Below are positions 1 to 8,359 of a stretch of 64,000 nt of DNA, piece after piece. Each line of letters starts with the position of its first letter. Positions within the stretch are counted from its first letter, which is position 1. The stretch spans positions 4,030,001 through 4,094,000 of the forward strand of contig NZ_CP011273.1 in the NCBI RefSeq assembly GCF_001610895.1, read 5' to 3'. The notes beneath the pieces are model-generated. The model did no database searches. It was not told the DNA's origin and saw only the letters and a list, made by a program, of their open reading frames with translations. The DNA comes from Planctomyces sp. SH-PL62. GTDB taxonomy: Bacteria; Planctomycetota; Planctomycetia; Isosphaerales; Isosphaeraceae. The translations under genes and the position numbers were made by a program.

Positions 1-1
1 C

Positions 2-748
2 CTGTTGCGTCACGATCCGCTCAACGGGCCGAAGGGGCCCTGGAGCGTCCTGTTCCCCGAGTTGAGCGACGAGGAGACGCGAGAGGCCCATCGCCGGTCG
101 CTCGGCGAAGCCCTGCCGACCGCTTCCCCCCGCGGCCTTCCTGACGAGGAAGCCGTCGAGGTGGGAACGCTGCTGGGGGCTCATCTCCAGATCGGCGTCG
201 TCCCCGGTTCCCGCGGGCCCGTCGAGTACATCGCCGGGTCGGTCGAGCAGGTCCGCGATATGGGGATGTTGGCGCTCGACCGGTGCTGGAGCTTCCGCCC
301 CGAGTCCCGCGCCGAACTCGTTGTGGCGGGGATCGGCGGGAACGAGGGGACGACGAGCCTCCACGAACTGGTCGCCGGCCTGGCGACCGCGAGCCGACTG
401 GTCCAACGTGGGGGCAAGATCGTCGCGCTGTCTCGGGTCGCCGGACCGCTCGGGCCGTCCCTCCAGCGGCTCGCCGCCGCCGGCGACGGGGCGGATGCGC
501 GCGAGGTGCTCCGTGGCTGCGAGGCCGACCCGGACTCTCTGCTCGCGCGGACGCTGGCCCGCGTCCTCGCCTGGGCCGACGTCTATCTCCTCAGCCGGCT
601 CGATCCCGACGCGGTCGAGGACCTCTCCATGATCGTGCTCGACCGCCCCGAGGAGGCGCGTAGGCTCGCCGAGCGGTCGGCCTCATGCCTCGTCGTCGAC
701 CGCGCCGACCTCGTCCGGGTCGACTGGGGCGGCCGGGACGACGCCTGA
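2..748 (+). CDS. LarA-like (DUF2088) protein, C-terminal part, cut by window start
   Basis: The reading frame is open from the first base, so the true start lies upstream and only about 248 C-terminal residues are visible. The piece begins with a 'HDPLNGPKGPWSVLFPELSD' stretch. A Rossmann-like part follows (AELVVAGIGG near residue 100, then a region giving GGKIVALSRV). This resembles the nickel-pincer lactate racemase LarA / DUF2088 proteins that are common in planctomycetes. The nickel-ligand histidines would lie in the missing N-terminal half, so function cannot be judged. It is followed by 110 bp and then ygfZ on the same strand. Family assignment is by recollection of motif layout; moderate certainty. 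Confidence 0.55.
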   Translation: MLRHDPLNGPKGPWSVLFPELSDEETREAHRRSLGEALPTASPRGLPDEEAVEVGTLLGAHLQIGVVPGSRGPVEYIAGSVEQVRDMGMLALDRCWSFRPESRAELVVAGIGGNEGTTSLHELVAGLATASRLVQRGGKIVALSRVAGPLGPSLQRLAAAGDGADAREVLRGCEADPDSLLARTLARVLAWADVYLLSRLDPDAVEDLSMIVLDRPEEARRLAERSASCLVVDRADLVRVDWGGRDDA

Positions 749-755
749 GCCGGGA

Positions 756-784
756 GAGACTCCGGGGCCGCGATGAGTTATAAT
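756..784 (+). promoter_or_regulatory. Candidate promoter for ygfZ
   Basis: A perfect TATAAT lies at 779-784, in a short AT-rich island inside very GC-rich DNA, 75 bp before the ygfZ start. The hexamer 17 bp upstream (GAGACT) is a poor -35, so the call rests on the -10 box and its position in the intergenic gap. Confidence 0.4.
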
Positions 785-858
785 CGACGTAGGTCCGGCG
801 ATCGGCGCGGGGCTCGTCCGACCCTCTCATCACGCTTGGCGCGAGTTTCACGGATTTC

Positions 859-1860
859 ATGAGCACGAGTTTCGAGCAGTATCGAGCGGTCGACGAGGCG
901 ACGGCGTGGATCGACCGCTCCGACCGCGTCCGCTTCAAGGTCTCCGGCCCCGATGCGGCGAAATTCCTCCACAACGTGACGACCAACGACGTGAAGCGGC
1001 TGGCGGTCGGTCGGGGTTGCGAGGCCTTCGTCACGAGTCTCCAGGGCAAGACCCTGGCCTACGTCACGATCAGCGCCCGCCCGGTCGCGTTCCTCCTGAG
1101 AGCCGATCCCGGCGGGCTGGATCTCGCCCGCGCCCACCTCCAGAAATACGGGATCTTCGACGACGTCGTCCAGGGAGACGAGTCGGCAACCTCCGCCGAG
1201 TATCACCTGGTCGGGCCCGGCGCGGCCGAATGGCTGGAGCGCGCCGGCGCCGTCGCGCCGGAGGCTCAGGAACTGGCCGGCGTCGAGACGCGAATCCAGG
1301 GCCTCGACGTCCTTTGCATCCGCGAGTCGCCCACCGGCCGCCCGGGATTCACCCTGATCGCCTCCGGTCCCGACGGCCCGGCGCTCGGCGAGACCCTCCG
1401 CGACGGCGGTCTGGCGGAACTCGCGCCCGAGACGTTCGAGGCGCTCCGCATCGAGGCGGGGACGCCGGTCTTCGGGGCCGACGTCACCGAGAAGAATCTG
1501 CCCCAGGAAATCGCCCGCGACGACCGCACGATCAGCTTCGTCAAGGGTTGCTACCTGGGACAGGAGACCGTCGCCCGTCTCGACGCCCTGGGACACGTCA
1601 ACAAGATCCTCAAAGCTCTGCGGTTCGCCCCCGGCGACCCGGTCCCGCCTCCGGGCGCCGGCCTCGAGGCCGACGGCAAGGTCGTCGGCTCTGTCACCTC
1701 GTCGGCGTACTCGCCCGGCTGGGGCGCGGGCGTCGGCCTGGGCATCGTCCGGGTCGCCCACGCCTCGCCCGGCACGTCTCTCTCCTGGAGACGACCCGAG
1801 GACGGCGGGACGTTTCCGGCGTCGGTCGCCGATCCGCCGAACCTCCCCTCCCGATCCTGA
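859..1860 (+). CDS. ygfZ: YgfZ/GcvT-fold folate-binding protein (Fe-S cluster maturation)
   Basis: A 333-aa cytoplasmic protein of the YgfZ/CAF17 family. These proteins are tetrahydrofolate-binding relatives of the glycine-cleavage T-protein that help maintain or insert 4Fe-4S clusters into certain enzymes, including MiaB-type radical SAM proteins. The family signature K-G-C-Y-x-G-Q-E is clear in 'FVKGCYLGQETVARL' near residue 230. An N-terminal GcvT-like part with 'HNVTTNDVK' precedes it and a small beta-barrel follows. Length matches the family. The start at 859 has no strong Shine-Dalgarno sequence but fits the start of homology. Radical-SAM clients (miaB, hpnR) lie within 15 kb, although not in the same operon. 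Confidence 0.85.
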   Translation: MSTSFEQYRAVDEATAWIDRSDRVRFKVSGPDAAKFLHNVTTNDVKRLAVGRGCEAFVTSLQGKTLAYVTISARPVAFLLRADPGGLDLARAHLQKYGIFDDVVQGDESATSAEYHLVGPGAAEWLERAGAVAPEAQELAGVETRIQGLDVLCIRESPTGRPGFTLIASGPDGPALGETLRDGGLAELAPETFEALRIEAGTPVFGADVTEKNLPQEIARDDRTISFVKGCYLGQETVARLDALGHVNKILKALRFAPGDPVPPPGAGLEADGKVVGSVTSSAYSPGWGAGVGLGIVRVAHASPGTSLSWRRPEDGGTFPASVADPPNLPSRS

Positions 1861-1970
1861 TCGATCGGCCGTCCCCTCCCGACGGCCCTTCACATCCAAC
1901 ATCCGATCTCTGTCTGGGCCGCCCCGTCCGCGTCCGGCGTCGCGCGTCCGCATTCCGAACGAGCTCGATC

Positions 1971-4406
1971 ATGTCGCATCCCCGTTATATCTGCATTCAT
2001 GGCCACTTTTATCAGCCGCCCCGCGAGAACCCCTGGCTCGGCGTCGTCGAAGTGCAGGACTCGGCCTCGCCTTTCCACGACTGGAACGAGCGGATCACCC
2101 ACGAGAGCTACGCGCCCAACGCTCGGGCCCGGCTGCTGGACGATCAGGGCCGCATCATCAACATCCTGAACAACTACGCTTGGATGAGCTTCAATTTCGG
2201 CCCCACGCTCCTGAACTGGATGGCCGGCTCCGCGCCCGACGTGCTCGACAAGATCGTCGAGGCCGACCGCGTCAGCCGCGAACGCCGGGGGGGCCACGGC
2301 AATGCGCTGGCGCAGGCGTTCAATCACATGATCCTCCCCCTGGCCACCGCCAGGGATAAGAAGACCCAGGTGACGTGGGGCGTCGAGGATTTCCGACGCC
2401 GGTTCGGGCGCGATCCCGAGGGGATGTGGCTGGCCGAGACGGCCGTCGACCTCGCCTCGCTGGAGGCGCTGGCCGAAGCCGGGATCAAGTTCACGGTCCT
2501 GGCCCCCAGCCAGGCCGGGCGGTGGCGGAAGCTCGGTGAGAAGTCTTGGACGGAGGAGCAGGGGGGGATCGACCCGTCGCGGGCGTACCTCCAGCGCCTG
2601 CCGTCGGGCCGGTCGATCGCCCTCTTCTTCTACGACGGGATCATCTCCCAGCAGGTCGCCTTCGAGCGGCTTCTCGACCGCGGCGAGAAATTCCTCTCGC
2701 GGCTCTTCGGCGGGTTCGACGAGGGCCGCGACCACGCCCAGCTCATGCACATCGCCACCGACGGCGAGTCTTACGGGCATCACCACGCCCACGGCGACAT
2801 GGCGCTCGCCTACGTCCTGGAGCGGCTCTCCAGGGACGCCGACGTCCGCGTGACCAACTACGGGGAATTCCTGGAGCTGCACCCCCCCGCCTGGGAGGTG
2901 GAGATCCATGAGGACAGCTCCTGGAGCTGCGCCCACGGCGTCGAGCGTTGGCGGTCCGACTGCGGCTGCAAGACCCGGGGAGACTGGCACCAGAAGTGGC
3001 GGGGCCCCCTCCGCGCGGCGCTCGACGGCCTCAAGAAGCATCTGGACCATCTCTTCAGCACACGCGGGCGGGTCTGTTTCCGGGACCCCTGGGCCGCACG
3101 CAACGGCTACATCCAGGTGCTGCTGAGCGACTACGACCCGGAGACGACCCGGAAGTTCCTCAAGGAGTTCGGCCACCCCGACCTCGACGAGCAGCAGACA
3201 ACCGACGCGCTTCGGCTGCTGGAGATCCAGCTCGACTCGATGCTCATGTACACGTCGTGCGGCTGGTTCTTCGACGAGCTCAGCGGGCTGGAAACGACCC
3301 AGTGCCTCCAGTACGCCGCGCGGGCGATCGCGCTCGCCCGCCATTTCGGCCGCGAGCTGGAAGAGGACTTCGTGGCGGCGCTGGCGAAGGCCCCCAGCAA
3401 CCTCGCGGAATACGGCGACGGCCGGGGAGTCTGGGAGAAATGCGTGCGGCCGGCGGTCGTCGACCTCGATCGCGTCCTGGCCCACCACGCGATCAGCCTG
3501 ATCTACCGGAACGGCGAGGGCGGGACCCGCGACGAGGACGCGCAGTCGTATGCCGTGGAGGCCGACGACGTCGCCATCCGGGCGCGAGGCGCCGGCCACC
3601 TGGCCGTCGGCCGGCTCGTCGGCCGCTCCCGACGCACCTGGATCAAGTCCGAGAGCCACTTCGTCGTCGTCCATTTCGGCGGGCTGGACTTCCACACGGT
3701 CCTCTGCCGGGACCTGGACGCGGAGCGGTTCGCGACGTTCCGGGCCGAGCTGCTGGCGACCTATCGCGCCGGCTCGCTCGCCGACGTCCTGGCGCTCCTC
3801 AACCGCGACTTCGCGGGCGTGTCGCACCGCCTCGACGACCTCTTCCGCGACGAGCAGCGGCGGATCATCGGGATCGTCCTCGCCGATCGTTTCGACGACT
3901 ACCGGCGCATGTTCACCAGGCTCGCGAACCAGGACGAGGAGGTCTTGAATCGGCTTGGGCAGCTCAACTACCCGATCCCCAAGCCGATGCGGGCCGCGGC
4001 GCTCACCTTCCTGGACGCCAACCTCCACGAGCAGATCGACGCCATGATCGAGGCCGACGAGTCCCGCCTGCTCGAGATCGAGCACCTCTGCGAACGCGGC
4101 CGCGCCTGGGGCTACACCCCGCCGCGGGACGCCCTCGGCAAGGCCCTGTCCGAGGGCCTGAGGCGCCACCTGCGGGGCCTCGGGGGCGGAGACGCCGCCG
4201 CCGCCGTGGTCCGGGTCGAGCGGCTGCTGGACGCCGCCGCGATCATCGGGATCACGCCCGATCTCTGGGAGGCCCAGAACGAATTCCTCGACGCCTTCGT
4301 CGGGCTGGCGGACTCCGGCGAGATCGACGACGTCCTGGGCCAGACGTTCCGGAGGCTCGCCGTCCGCCTCGAAGTCGCCCCGACCGTCCTGGGCTGGCGG
4401 CCCTGA
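1971..4406 (+). CDS. Glycoside hydrolase family 57 protein with DUF3536 C-terminus
   Basis: An 811-aa protein that begins 'MSHPRYICIHGHFYQPPREN', the usual N-terminus of the GH57/DUF3536 group (HGHFYQPP is the first metal/active-site segment of GH57 enzymes). Residues about 1-330 form the GH57 barrel. 'MWLAETAVD' carries the expected nucleophile glutamate and 'HIATDGESYGHHH' the acid/base aspartate. The C-terminal about 450 residues match DUF3536. GH57 enzymes act on alpha-glucans (amylase, branching enzyme), but the DUF3536 subgroup has no firmly known substrate. No signal peptide is seen, so it is probably cytoplasmic. The frame is open upstream to 906, but that part is the wrong frame of ygfZ; the ATG at 1971 fits the homology. 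Confidence 0.85.
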   Translation: MSHPRYICIHGHFYQPPRENPWLGVVEVQDSASPFHDWNERITHESYAPNARARLLDDQGRIINILNNYAWMSFNFGPTLLNWMAGSAPDVLDKIVEADRVSRERRGGHGNALAQAFNHMILPLATARDKKTQVTWGVEDFRRRFGRDPEGMWLAETAVDLASLEALAEAGIKFTVLAPSQAGRWRKLGEKSWTEEQGGIDPSRAYLQRLPSGRSIALFFYDGIISQQVAFERLLDRGEKFLSRLFGGFDEGRDHAQLMHIATDGESYGHHHAHGDMALAYVLERLSRDADVRVTNYGEFLELHPPAWEVEIHEDSSWSCAHGVERWRSDCGCKTRGDWHQKWRGPLRAALDGLKKHLDHLFSTRGRVCFRDPWAARNGYIQVLLSDYDPETTRKFLKEFGHPDLDEQQTTDALRLLEIQLDSMLMYTSCGWFFDELSGLETTQCLQYAARAIALARHFGRELEEDFVAALAKAPSNLAEYGDGRGVWEKCVRPAVVDLDRVLAHHAISLIYRNGEGGTRDEDAQSYAVEADDVAIRARGAGHLAVGRLVGRSRRTWIKSESHFVVVHFGGLDFHTVLCRDLDAERFATFRAELLATYRAGSLADVLALLNRDFAGVSHRLDDLFRDEQRRIIGIVLADRFDDYRRMFTRLANQDEEVLNRLGQLNYPIPKPMRAAALTFLDANLHEQIDAMIEADESRLLEIEHLCERGRAWGYTPPRDALGKALSEGLRRHLRGLGGGDAAAAVVRVERLLDAAAIIGITPDLWEAQNEFLDAFVGLADSGEIDDVLGQTFRRLAVRLEVAPTVLGWRP

Positions 4407-4510
4407 CGCACATCCGCCGGGACGACGCCGGACCGGAAAACGAAACCGGCGCCGGTGCGGATCGATCCGCCCCGCCGCCGGTCGTCGAGGAACCCGGCTG
4501 ATCCTGCGCG

Positions 4511-4804
4511 TCAGACTCCGGTCGCGGCGAGGGCGGTGCGGCGGGCGGGGAGTTCGCCGACGCCGTCGTCGAGGATCTCGACGACCTGGACGAGCTTCAG
4601 CGGGCCGGGCACCAGGCCCGGCGGTTCGATCGAGACGATTCCGTAGGGCGAGTTCGTGCTGCGGCGAGGCGAACGATCGGCGATGAAGTTCCCGACGCGG
4701 CCCCGGATGGTCTGATCCGCGGTCGCGATCTGCACGAGCGGATGACGCGTCCCCTGGCGGCGGCGGATCGCTTCGAGCACCGTCTCGAACTGTTCGGCAG
4801 TCAT
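4511..4804 (-). CDS. Small conserved-looking hypothetical protein
   Basis: A 97-aa protein, not recognised. It starts with an amphipathic helix (MTAEQFETVLEAIRRRQG). It then has a beta-rich middle with 'RVGNFIADRS' and 'PYGIVSIEPPG', and ends in 'LVQVVEILDDGVGEL', a layout like a small beta-barrel. The longer upstream frame (to 5032) was rejected because the ATG at 4804 has an AGGGA ribosome site just before it. It converges with the GH57 gene and diverges from the flavoprotein gene, so it is a single-gene unit. Confidence 0.6.
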   Translation of the reverse strand: MTAEQFETVLEAIRRRQGTRHPLVQIATADQTIRGRVGNFIADRSPRRSTNSPYGIVSIEPPGLVPGPLKLVQVVEILDDGVGELPARRTALAATGV

Positions 4805-5129
4805 GATTGGTTCCCTGGGGGGACGTGCGCCCGACGGAGTCGGTCCCCCCGTCCATAAAGGGGGAGACCCGCGGCGGCGGCCGAGCGTCGGGGCCCTCCG
4901 ACGACGCGTGGAAAGCCCGCCGAGCGGGTCGGCCATCTTGAGGATCGGCAAAATGAGGTCAAGGACGACAGGTCGTAGGGATGATTTTGATCGGCGTTGA
5001 CCTTCCCCGCCATTTATGCCAAAACTCGGCACGCCCGTCGCCGATCGAGGGATCAGGACGCGACGGGACCGCGCTTCCGGACCCCGCCCGAGGGGTCCTT
5101 CGGATCAGGACGAGCACGAGGAGCCGCTC
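4805..5129. promoter_or_regulatory. Divergent intergenic region (325 bp)
   Basis: This gap separates the 97-aa gene (-) from the flavoprotein gene (+) and must hold both promoters. The more AT-rich part is about 4950-5030. A TTGACC at 4997-5002 could be a -35 for the flavoprotein, but no good -10 sits 16-18 bp further on. I see no gene, RNA or repeat here. Confidence 0.35.
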
Positions 5130-6710
5130 ATGGGCATGGAGTCGCCACAGTCGCCGACGACGCGCGCGGGGGCCGTCCCCCATCGCTGGACGCGCGTCGA
5201 GGAGCCCGGCACCGAGGCGGTGATCGAAGCCCACGAGACCGTGATCGCCGGCGGCGGCCCCGCCGGCCTGACCGGCGCCTACGAACTCGCCAGGAACGGC
5301 CGCGGTTGCGTGGTCCTGGAAGCCGACCCCCGGCTCGTCGGCGGCATCAGCCGGACCGACGAGTACAAGGGGTATCGCTTCGACATCGGCGGCCACCGCT
5401 TCTTCTCCAAGAGCCAGGAGGTCAACGACCTCTGGCGCGAGATCCTCGGCGACCAGTTCATCAAGCGGCCCCGCCTCAGCCGCATCTACTACGACCGCAA
5501 GTTCTTCCATTATCCGCTCAAGCCGGTCGACGCCCTGTGCAAGCTGGGCGTGACGCGATCGGCCCGGATCCTCCTCAGCTATCTCAAGGCTCGCCTGCGG
5601 CCGATCCGCCCCGAGCGGAGCTTCGAGGACTGGGTCGTCAACCGGTTCGGCCGGGTCCTCTTCGAGACCTTCTTCAAGTCCTACACCGAGAAGGTCTGGG
5701 GGATGCCGACGAACGCCATCTCCGCCGACTGGGCCGCCCAGCGGATCAAGGGCCTCAGCCTCGTACGCGCGGTCTTCGGGGCGCTCCGGGGGGGGCTCGG
5801 CTCGCGCGACGGCGAGGTCATCAAGACCCTCATCGAGGAATTCCACTACCCCCGGCTCGGCCCCGGCCAGATGTGGGAATCGGCGCGGGACCGGATTCGA
5901 ACGCTGGGCGGATCGGTCGACATGGACCGCCGCGTCGTCCAGATCGACCACGACGGCTCGTCGGTGACGGCGGTGGTCGCGCGGGACGCCGCGGGCAGGT
6001 CGTACCGCTACACCGGCCGTCATTTCCTCTCGACGCTCCCCGTCCGCGAGCTGATCCGGGCCATGAACCCGGCCGCCCCGGAGGAGGTCCGCAAGGCCGC
6101 CGAGTCGCTGGGTTATCGCGACTTCCTCTCGGTCGTCCTGATCGTCGACCGCGCCGAGACGTTCCCCGATACGTGGATCTACGTCCACGAGCCGGACGTC
6201 CGCGTGGGGCGGATCCAGAACTTCAAGAACTGGTCGCCCGACCTCGTGCCCGACCCGACCAAGTCCAGCCTCGGCCTGGAGTATTTCTGCTTCGAGGGGG
6301 ACGAGCTCTGGACCATGTCCGACGCCGACCTGCTCGAGCTGGGCCGTCGCGAGATCGACGCGATGGGGCTGGTGCCGGCGAACGAGGTGATCGACGGCTG
6401 CGTCGTCCGCATGCCCAAGGCCTACCCGGTCTACGACGATGAGTACCGCAAGCACCTGGAAGTCATCCGCGGCTGGCTGTCGAGCCTCGACAACCTGGAA
6501 CTCGCCGGTCGGAACGGGATGCACAAATACAACAATCAGGACCACTCGATGATGACCGCTCTCCTCGCGGCGCGGAACATCCTCGGCCAGGGCCGGTACG
6601 ACACCTGGAAGGTCAACACCGACGCCGAGTACCACGAGGACGGCCCCTCGGACGACGTCCAGACGCCGGGCGTCGGCCGCGCCGTGCCTCGTCGCGTCGC
6701 GTCGAGCTGA
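5130..6710 (+). CDS. FAD-dependent oxidoreductase, UDP-galactopyranose mutase-like
   Basis: A 526-aa flavoprotein. The FAD-binding Rossmann motif is at about residues 38-65 ([18 protein letters not shown], ending in the ribose-binding acid LEAD). It is followed by '[13 protein letters not shown]', the second conserved segment of the UDP-galactopyranose mutase/amine oxidase group. Such proteins often act in sugar-nucleotide or cell-surface polysaccharide metabolism, but I cannot name the substrate. The start at 5130 is chosen because a GAGGAG sits six bases upstream and the residues before it (from 5016) look non-coding. The N-terminal about 35 residues are poorly conserved-looking. No signal peptide or membrane segment is seen. 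Confidence 0.75.
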   Translation: MGMESPQSPTTRAGAVPHRWTRVEEPGTEAVIEAHETVIAGGGPAGLTGAYELARNGRGCVVLEADPRLVGGISRTDEYKGYRFDIGGHRFFSKSQEVNDLWREILGDQFIKRPRLSRIYYDRKFFHYPLKPVDALCKLGVTRSARILLSYLKARLRPIRPERSFEDWVVNRFGRVLFETFFKSYTEKVWGMPTNAISADWAAQRIKGLSLVRAVFGALRGGLGSRDGEVIKTLIEEFHYPRLGPGQMWESARDRIRTLGGSVDMDRRVVQIDHDGSSVTAVVARDAAGRSYRYTGRHFLSTLPVRELIRAMNPAAPEEVRKAAESLGYRDFLSVVLIVDRAETFPDTWIYVHEPDVRVGRIQNFKNWSPDLVPDPTKSSLGLEYFCFEGDELWTMSDADLLELGRREIDAMGLVPANEVIDGCVVRMPKAYPVYDDEYRKHLEVIRGWLSSLDNLELAGRNGMHKYNNQDHSMMTALLAARNILGQGRYDTWKVNTDAEYHEDGPSDDVQTPGVGRAVPRRVASS

Positions 6711-6846
6711 GGCGGGGCATTCGCCCGGAACGGCTCCCGACGGCTCGCGTCGGCCGCCTCTGTCGTGATAGGATCGTCGACGATGCTCCCGCCCGGCACC
6801 CGCCGGGCGGCGCCGTTCGATGATCCCCCCGTCGGAGTGACCGCCG

Positions 6847-7503
6847 ATGCCGTTCACGCTCCTCGTCCTGGGACTCCTCGGATTCGTCGGCCAAGAACCG
6901 GCGCTCTCACTCTTCGACGGACGGAGTCTGGAGGGGTGGGTCGCCGAAGGGGCGTCCGACTACAAGGTTGATGGGGAGAGACGCCCGGTCTGGTCGGCCG
7001 AGGACGGGTTGCTCGTCTGCCGGGGCAAGGGGTTCGGCTTCCTCCGCTATCAGGATCGCGAATTCGCCGACTTCGTCTTCCACGTCGAGTTCCGCATGGC
7101 GCCCGGCTGCAACAGCGGCGTGGGCTTCCGCACCCGGGCGTTCGACCCCGCCGCCTCCGGCCCGACGCGGCCCTCGAACTACTCGTATGAGATCCAGTTG
7201 ATCGACGATGCGGGCAAGCCCGCGACCACCCACAGCACCGGCTCGCTGTATCGCTATCTCGCCCCCAAGGAGAACGCCATCAAGCCGGCGGGCGAGTGGA
7301 ACACGCTCGAAGTGACCTGTGAGGGTCCCCGGGTCCGCGTGGTCCTCAACGACAAGCTGATCCAGGACGTCGATCAGAGCCAGGTCGAGCCGCTGCGCGG
7401 CAAGCCGCTCCGGGGCTACGTCTGCCTCCAGAACCACGGCGGAAACATCGCCTTCCGGTCGATCGAGGTGCGCGAGCTGAAGGGCGTCTCGGAATCCAAG
7501 TGA
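6847..7503 (+). CDS. Secreted DUF1080 (3-keto-disaccharide hydrolase-type) protein
   Basis: A 218-aa protein with a short N-terminal hydrophobic signal (MPFTLLVLGLLGFVG). It then shows the DUF1080 hallmark 'LFDGRSLEGWV', the core 'FVFHVEFRMAPGCNSGVGFRT', 'SYEIQLIDDAG' and 'GEWNTLEVTCEG'. The fold is a concanavalin-like beta-sandwich; some members are 3-keto-glycoside hydrolases. The family is greatly expanded in planctomycetes. It converges with the next gene with only 12 bp between stops. Confidence 0.85.
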   Translation: MPFTLLVLGLLGFVGQEPALSLFDGRSLEGWVAEGASDYKVDGERRPVWSAEDGLLVCRGKGFGFLRYQDREFADFVFHVEFRMAPGCNSGVGFRTRAFDPAASGPTRPSNYSYEIQLIDDAGKPATTHSTGSLYRYLAPKENAIKPAGEWNTLEVTCEGPRVRVVLNDKLIQDVDQSQVEPLRGKPLRGYVCLQNHGGNIAFRSIEVRELKGVSESK

Positions 7504-7515
7504 ACCGCCGCTCGC

Positions 7516-8337
7516 TCAACGCCCCTTGGCGAACGGGTCGGGCGCTTTCTTCCAGAGTTCGGCGATCCGCCTCAGGTGCCGCATGTGGTCGTCCGGTCCT
7601 TCGCCCGCGAAGCCGAGGACTTCGAACCGCCCCTTGATCGCCCGACGCGTCTGGCGCCAGGAGTCGCCCCAGTCGGCTTCGATCGGCTCGGACGCCGCGC
7701 CGACGGCCTTGATGAGAAAGTCGGCCGTCTCCGTCGTGCTCGCATAGCCCGGCGGGACCTGGGCCGAGTGGCTGACGAGCAAGGCCTTGCGACCTTCCGC
7801 AGACTCTCGGGCGAAGCGCTCGAACCCGCTCATCAGGTCCGGGGCCACGCGCTTCTCGGCCGGGTCGCCCGCGTAGCCGCAATAGAGCGAATCGGCCAGG
7901 ATGATCGCGTCGACGCGGTCGAACGAGGCGGGCGTCTTGAGGATCTCGCGGACCCCGCCGAACCCGGCGCTGAAGCTGCTGACCGCGACCTTGCTGACCT
8001 CGAATGGGATGCCGGGATCCCGCGCCGCCACCCTTTGAACAGCCTCGTCGATCAGCTTTGGGAAGAGGGCCGGATCGGAGAACGGTTTGGAGTAAGCGGA
8101 CGAGAGTCCGTTCCGGTTGAACGAGACGAGCACGGCGTTCCAGCCGACGGCCTCCAGGGCCGGTTCGGTCACCGTCGGCGTCCCGTGCAGATGAACGAGG
8201 ATGTTCACCTTCGATCCGTGGGCCTGGAATCCGGCCGGGATGAAGAGCTTCGCGCCGTCCGCCAGGTCGATGCGTTCGCCTTCCGGCGGGGCGGCGGTGA
8301 GGAGCGAGAGGCCCATCAAGAGCGGGAGAACGGACAT
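7516..8337 (-). CDS. Secreted alpha/beta-hydrolase-like protein
   Basis: A 273-aa protein with a short signal peptide (MSVLPLLMGLSLLTAAP). An oxyanion-type 'LVHLHGT' near residue 50 is followed by a nucleophile-elbow candidate in 'VSSFSAGFGG' (about residue 130). A late His in 'GPDDHMRH' could complete a triad. It looks like an alpha/beta hydrolase or esterase; substrate unknown. The upstream frame to 8481 overlaps glnE and was rejected; ATG 8337 opens the signal peptide. It lies 22 bp after glnE and is probably the last gene of the miaB-SUKH-glnE transcript. Confidence 0.65.
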   Translation of the reverse strand: MSVLPLLMGLSLLTAAPPEGERIDLADGAKLFIPAGFQAHGSKVNILVHLHGTPTVTEPALEAVGWNAVLVSFNRNGLSSAYSKPFSDPALFPKLIDEAVQRVAARDPGIPFEVSKVAVSSFSAGFGGVREILKTPASFDRVDAIILADSLYCGYAGDPAEKRVAPDLMSGFERFARESAEGRKALLVSHSAQVPPGYASTTETADFLIKAVGAASEPIEADWGDSWRQTRRAIKGRFEVLGFAGEGPDDHMRHLRRIAELWKKAPDPFAKGR

Positions 8338-8359
8338 GGATCGTCTCCGTATCGGCTCG

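Noticed and set aside
906-1970. Extension of the GH57/DUF3536 gene to a 1166-aa ORF
   Set aside because: The extra N-terminal part is Arg/Pro-rich out-of-frame ygfZ sequence; the family's N-terminus begins at ATG 1971.
1890-4856. 988-aa antisense ORF over the GH57 gene
   Set aside because: It is the antisense shadow of a real gene in GC-rich DNA, with biased composition (Arg, Asp, Gly) and no domain.
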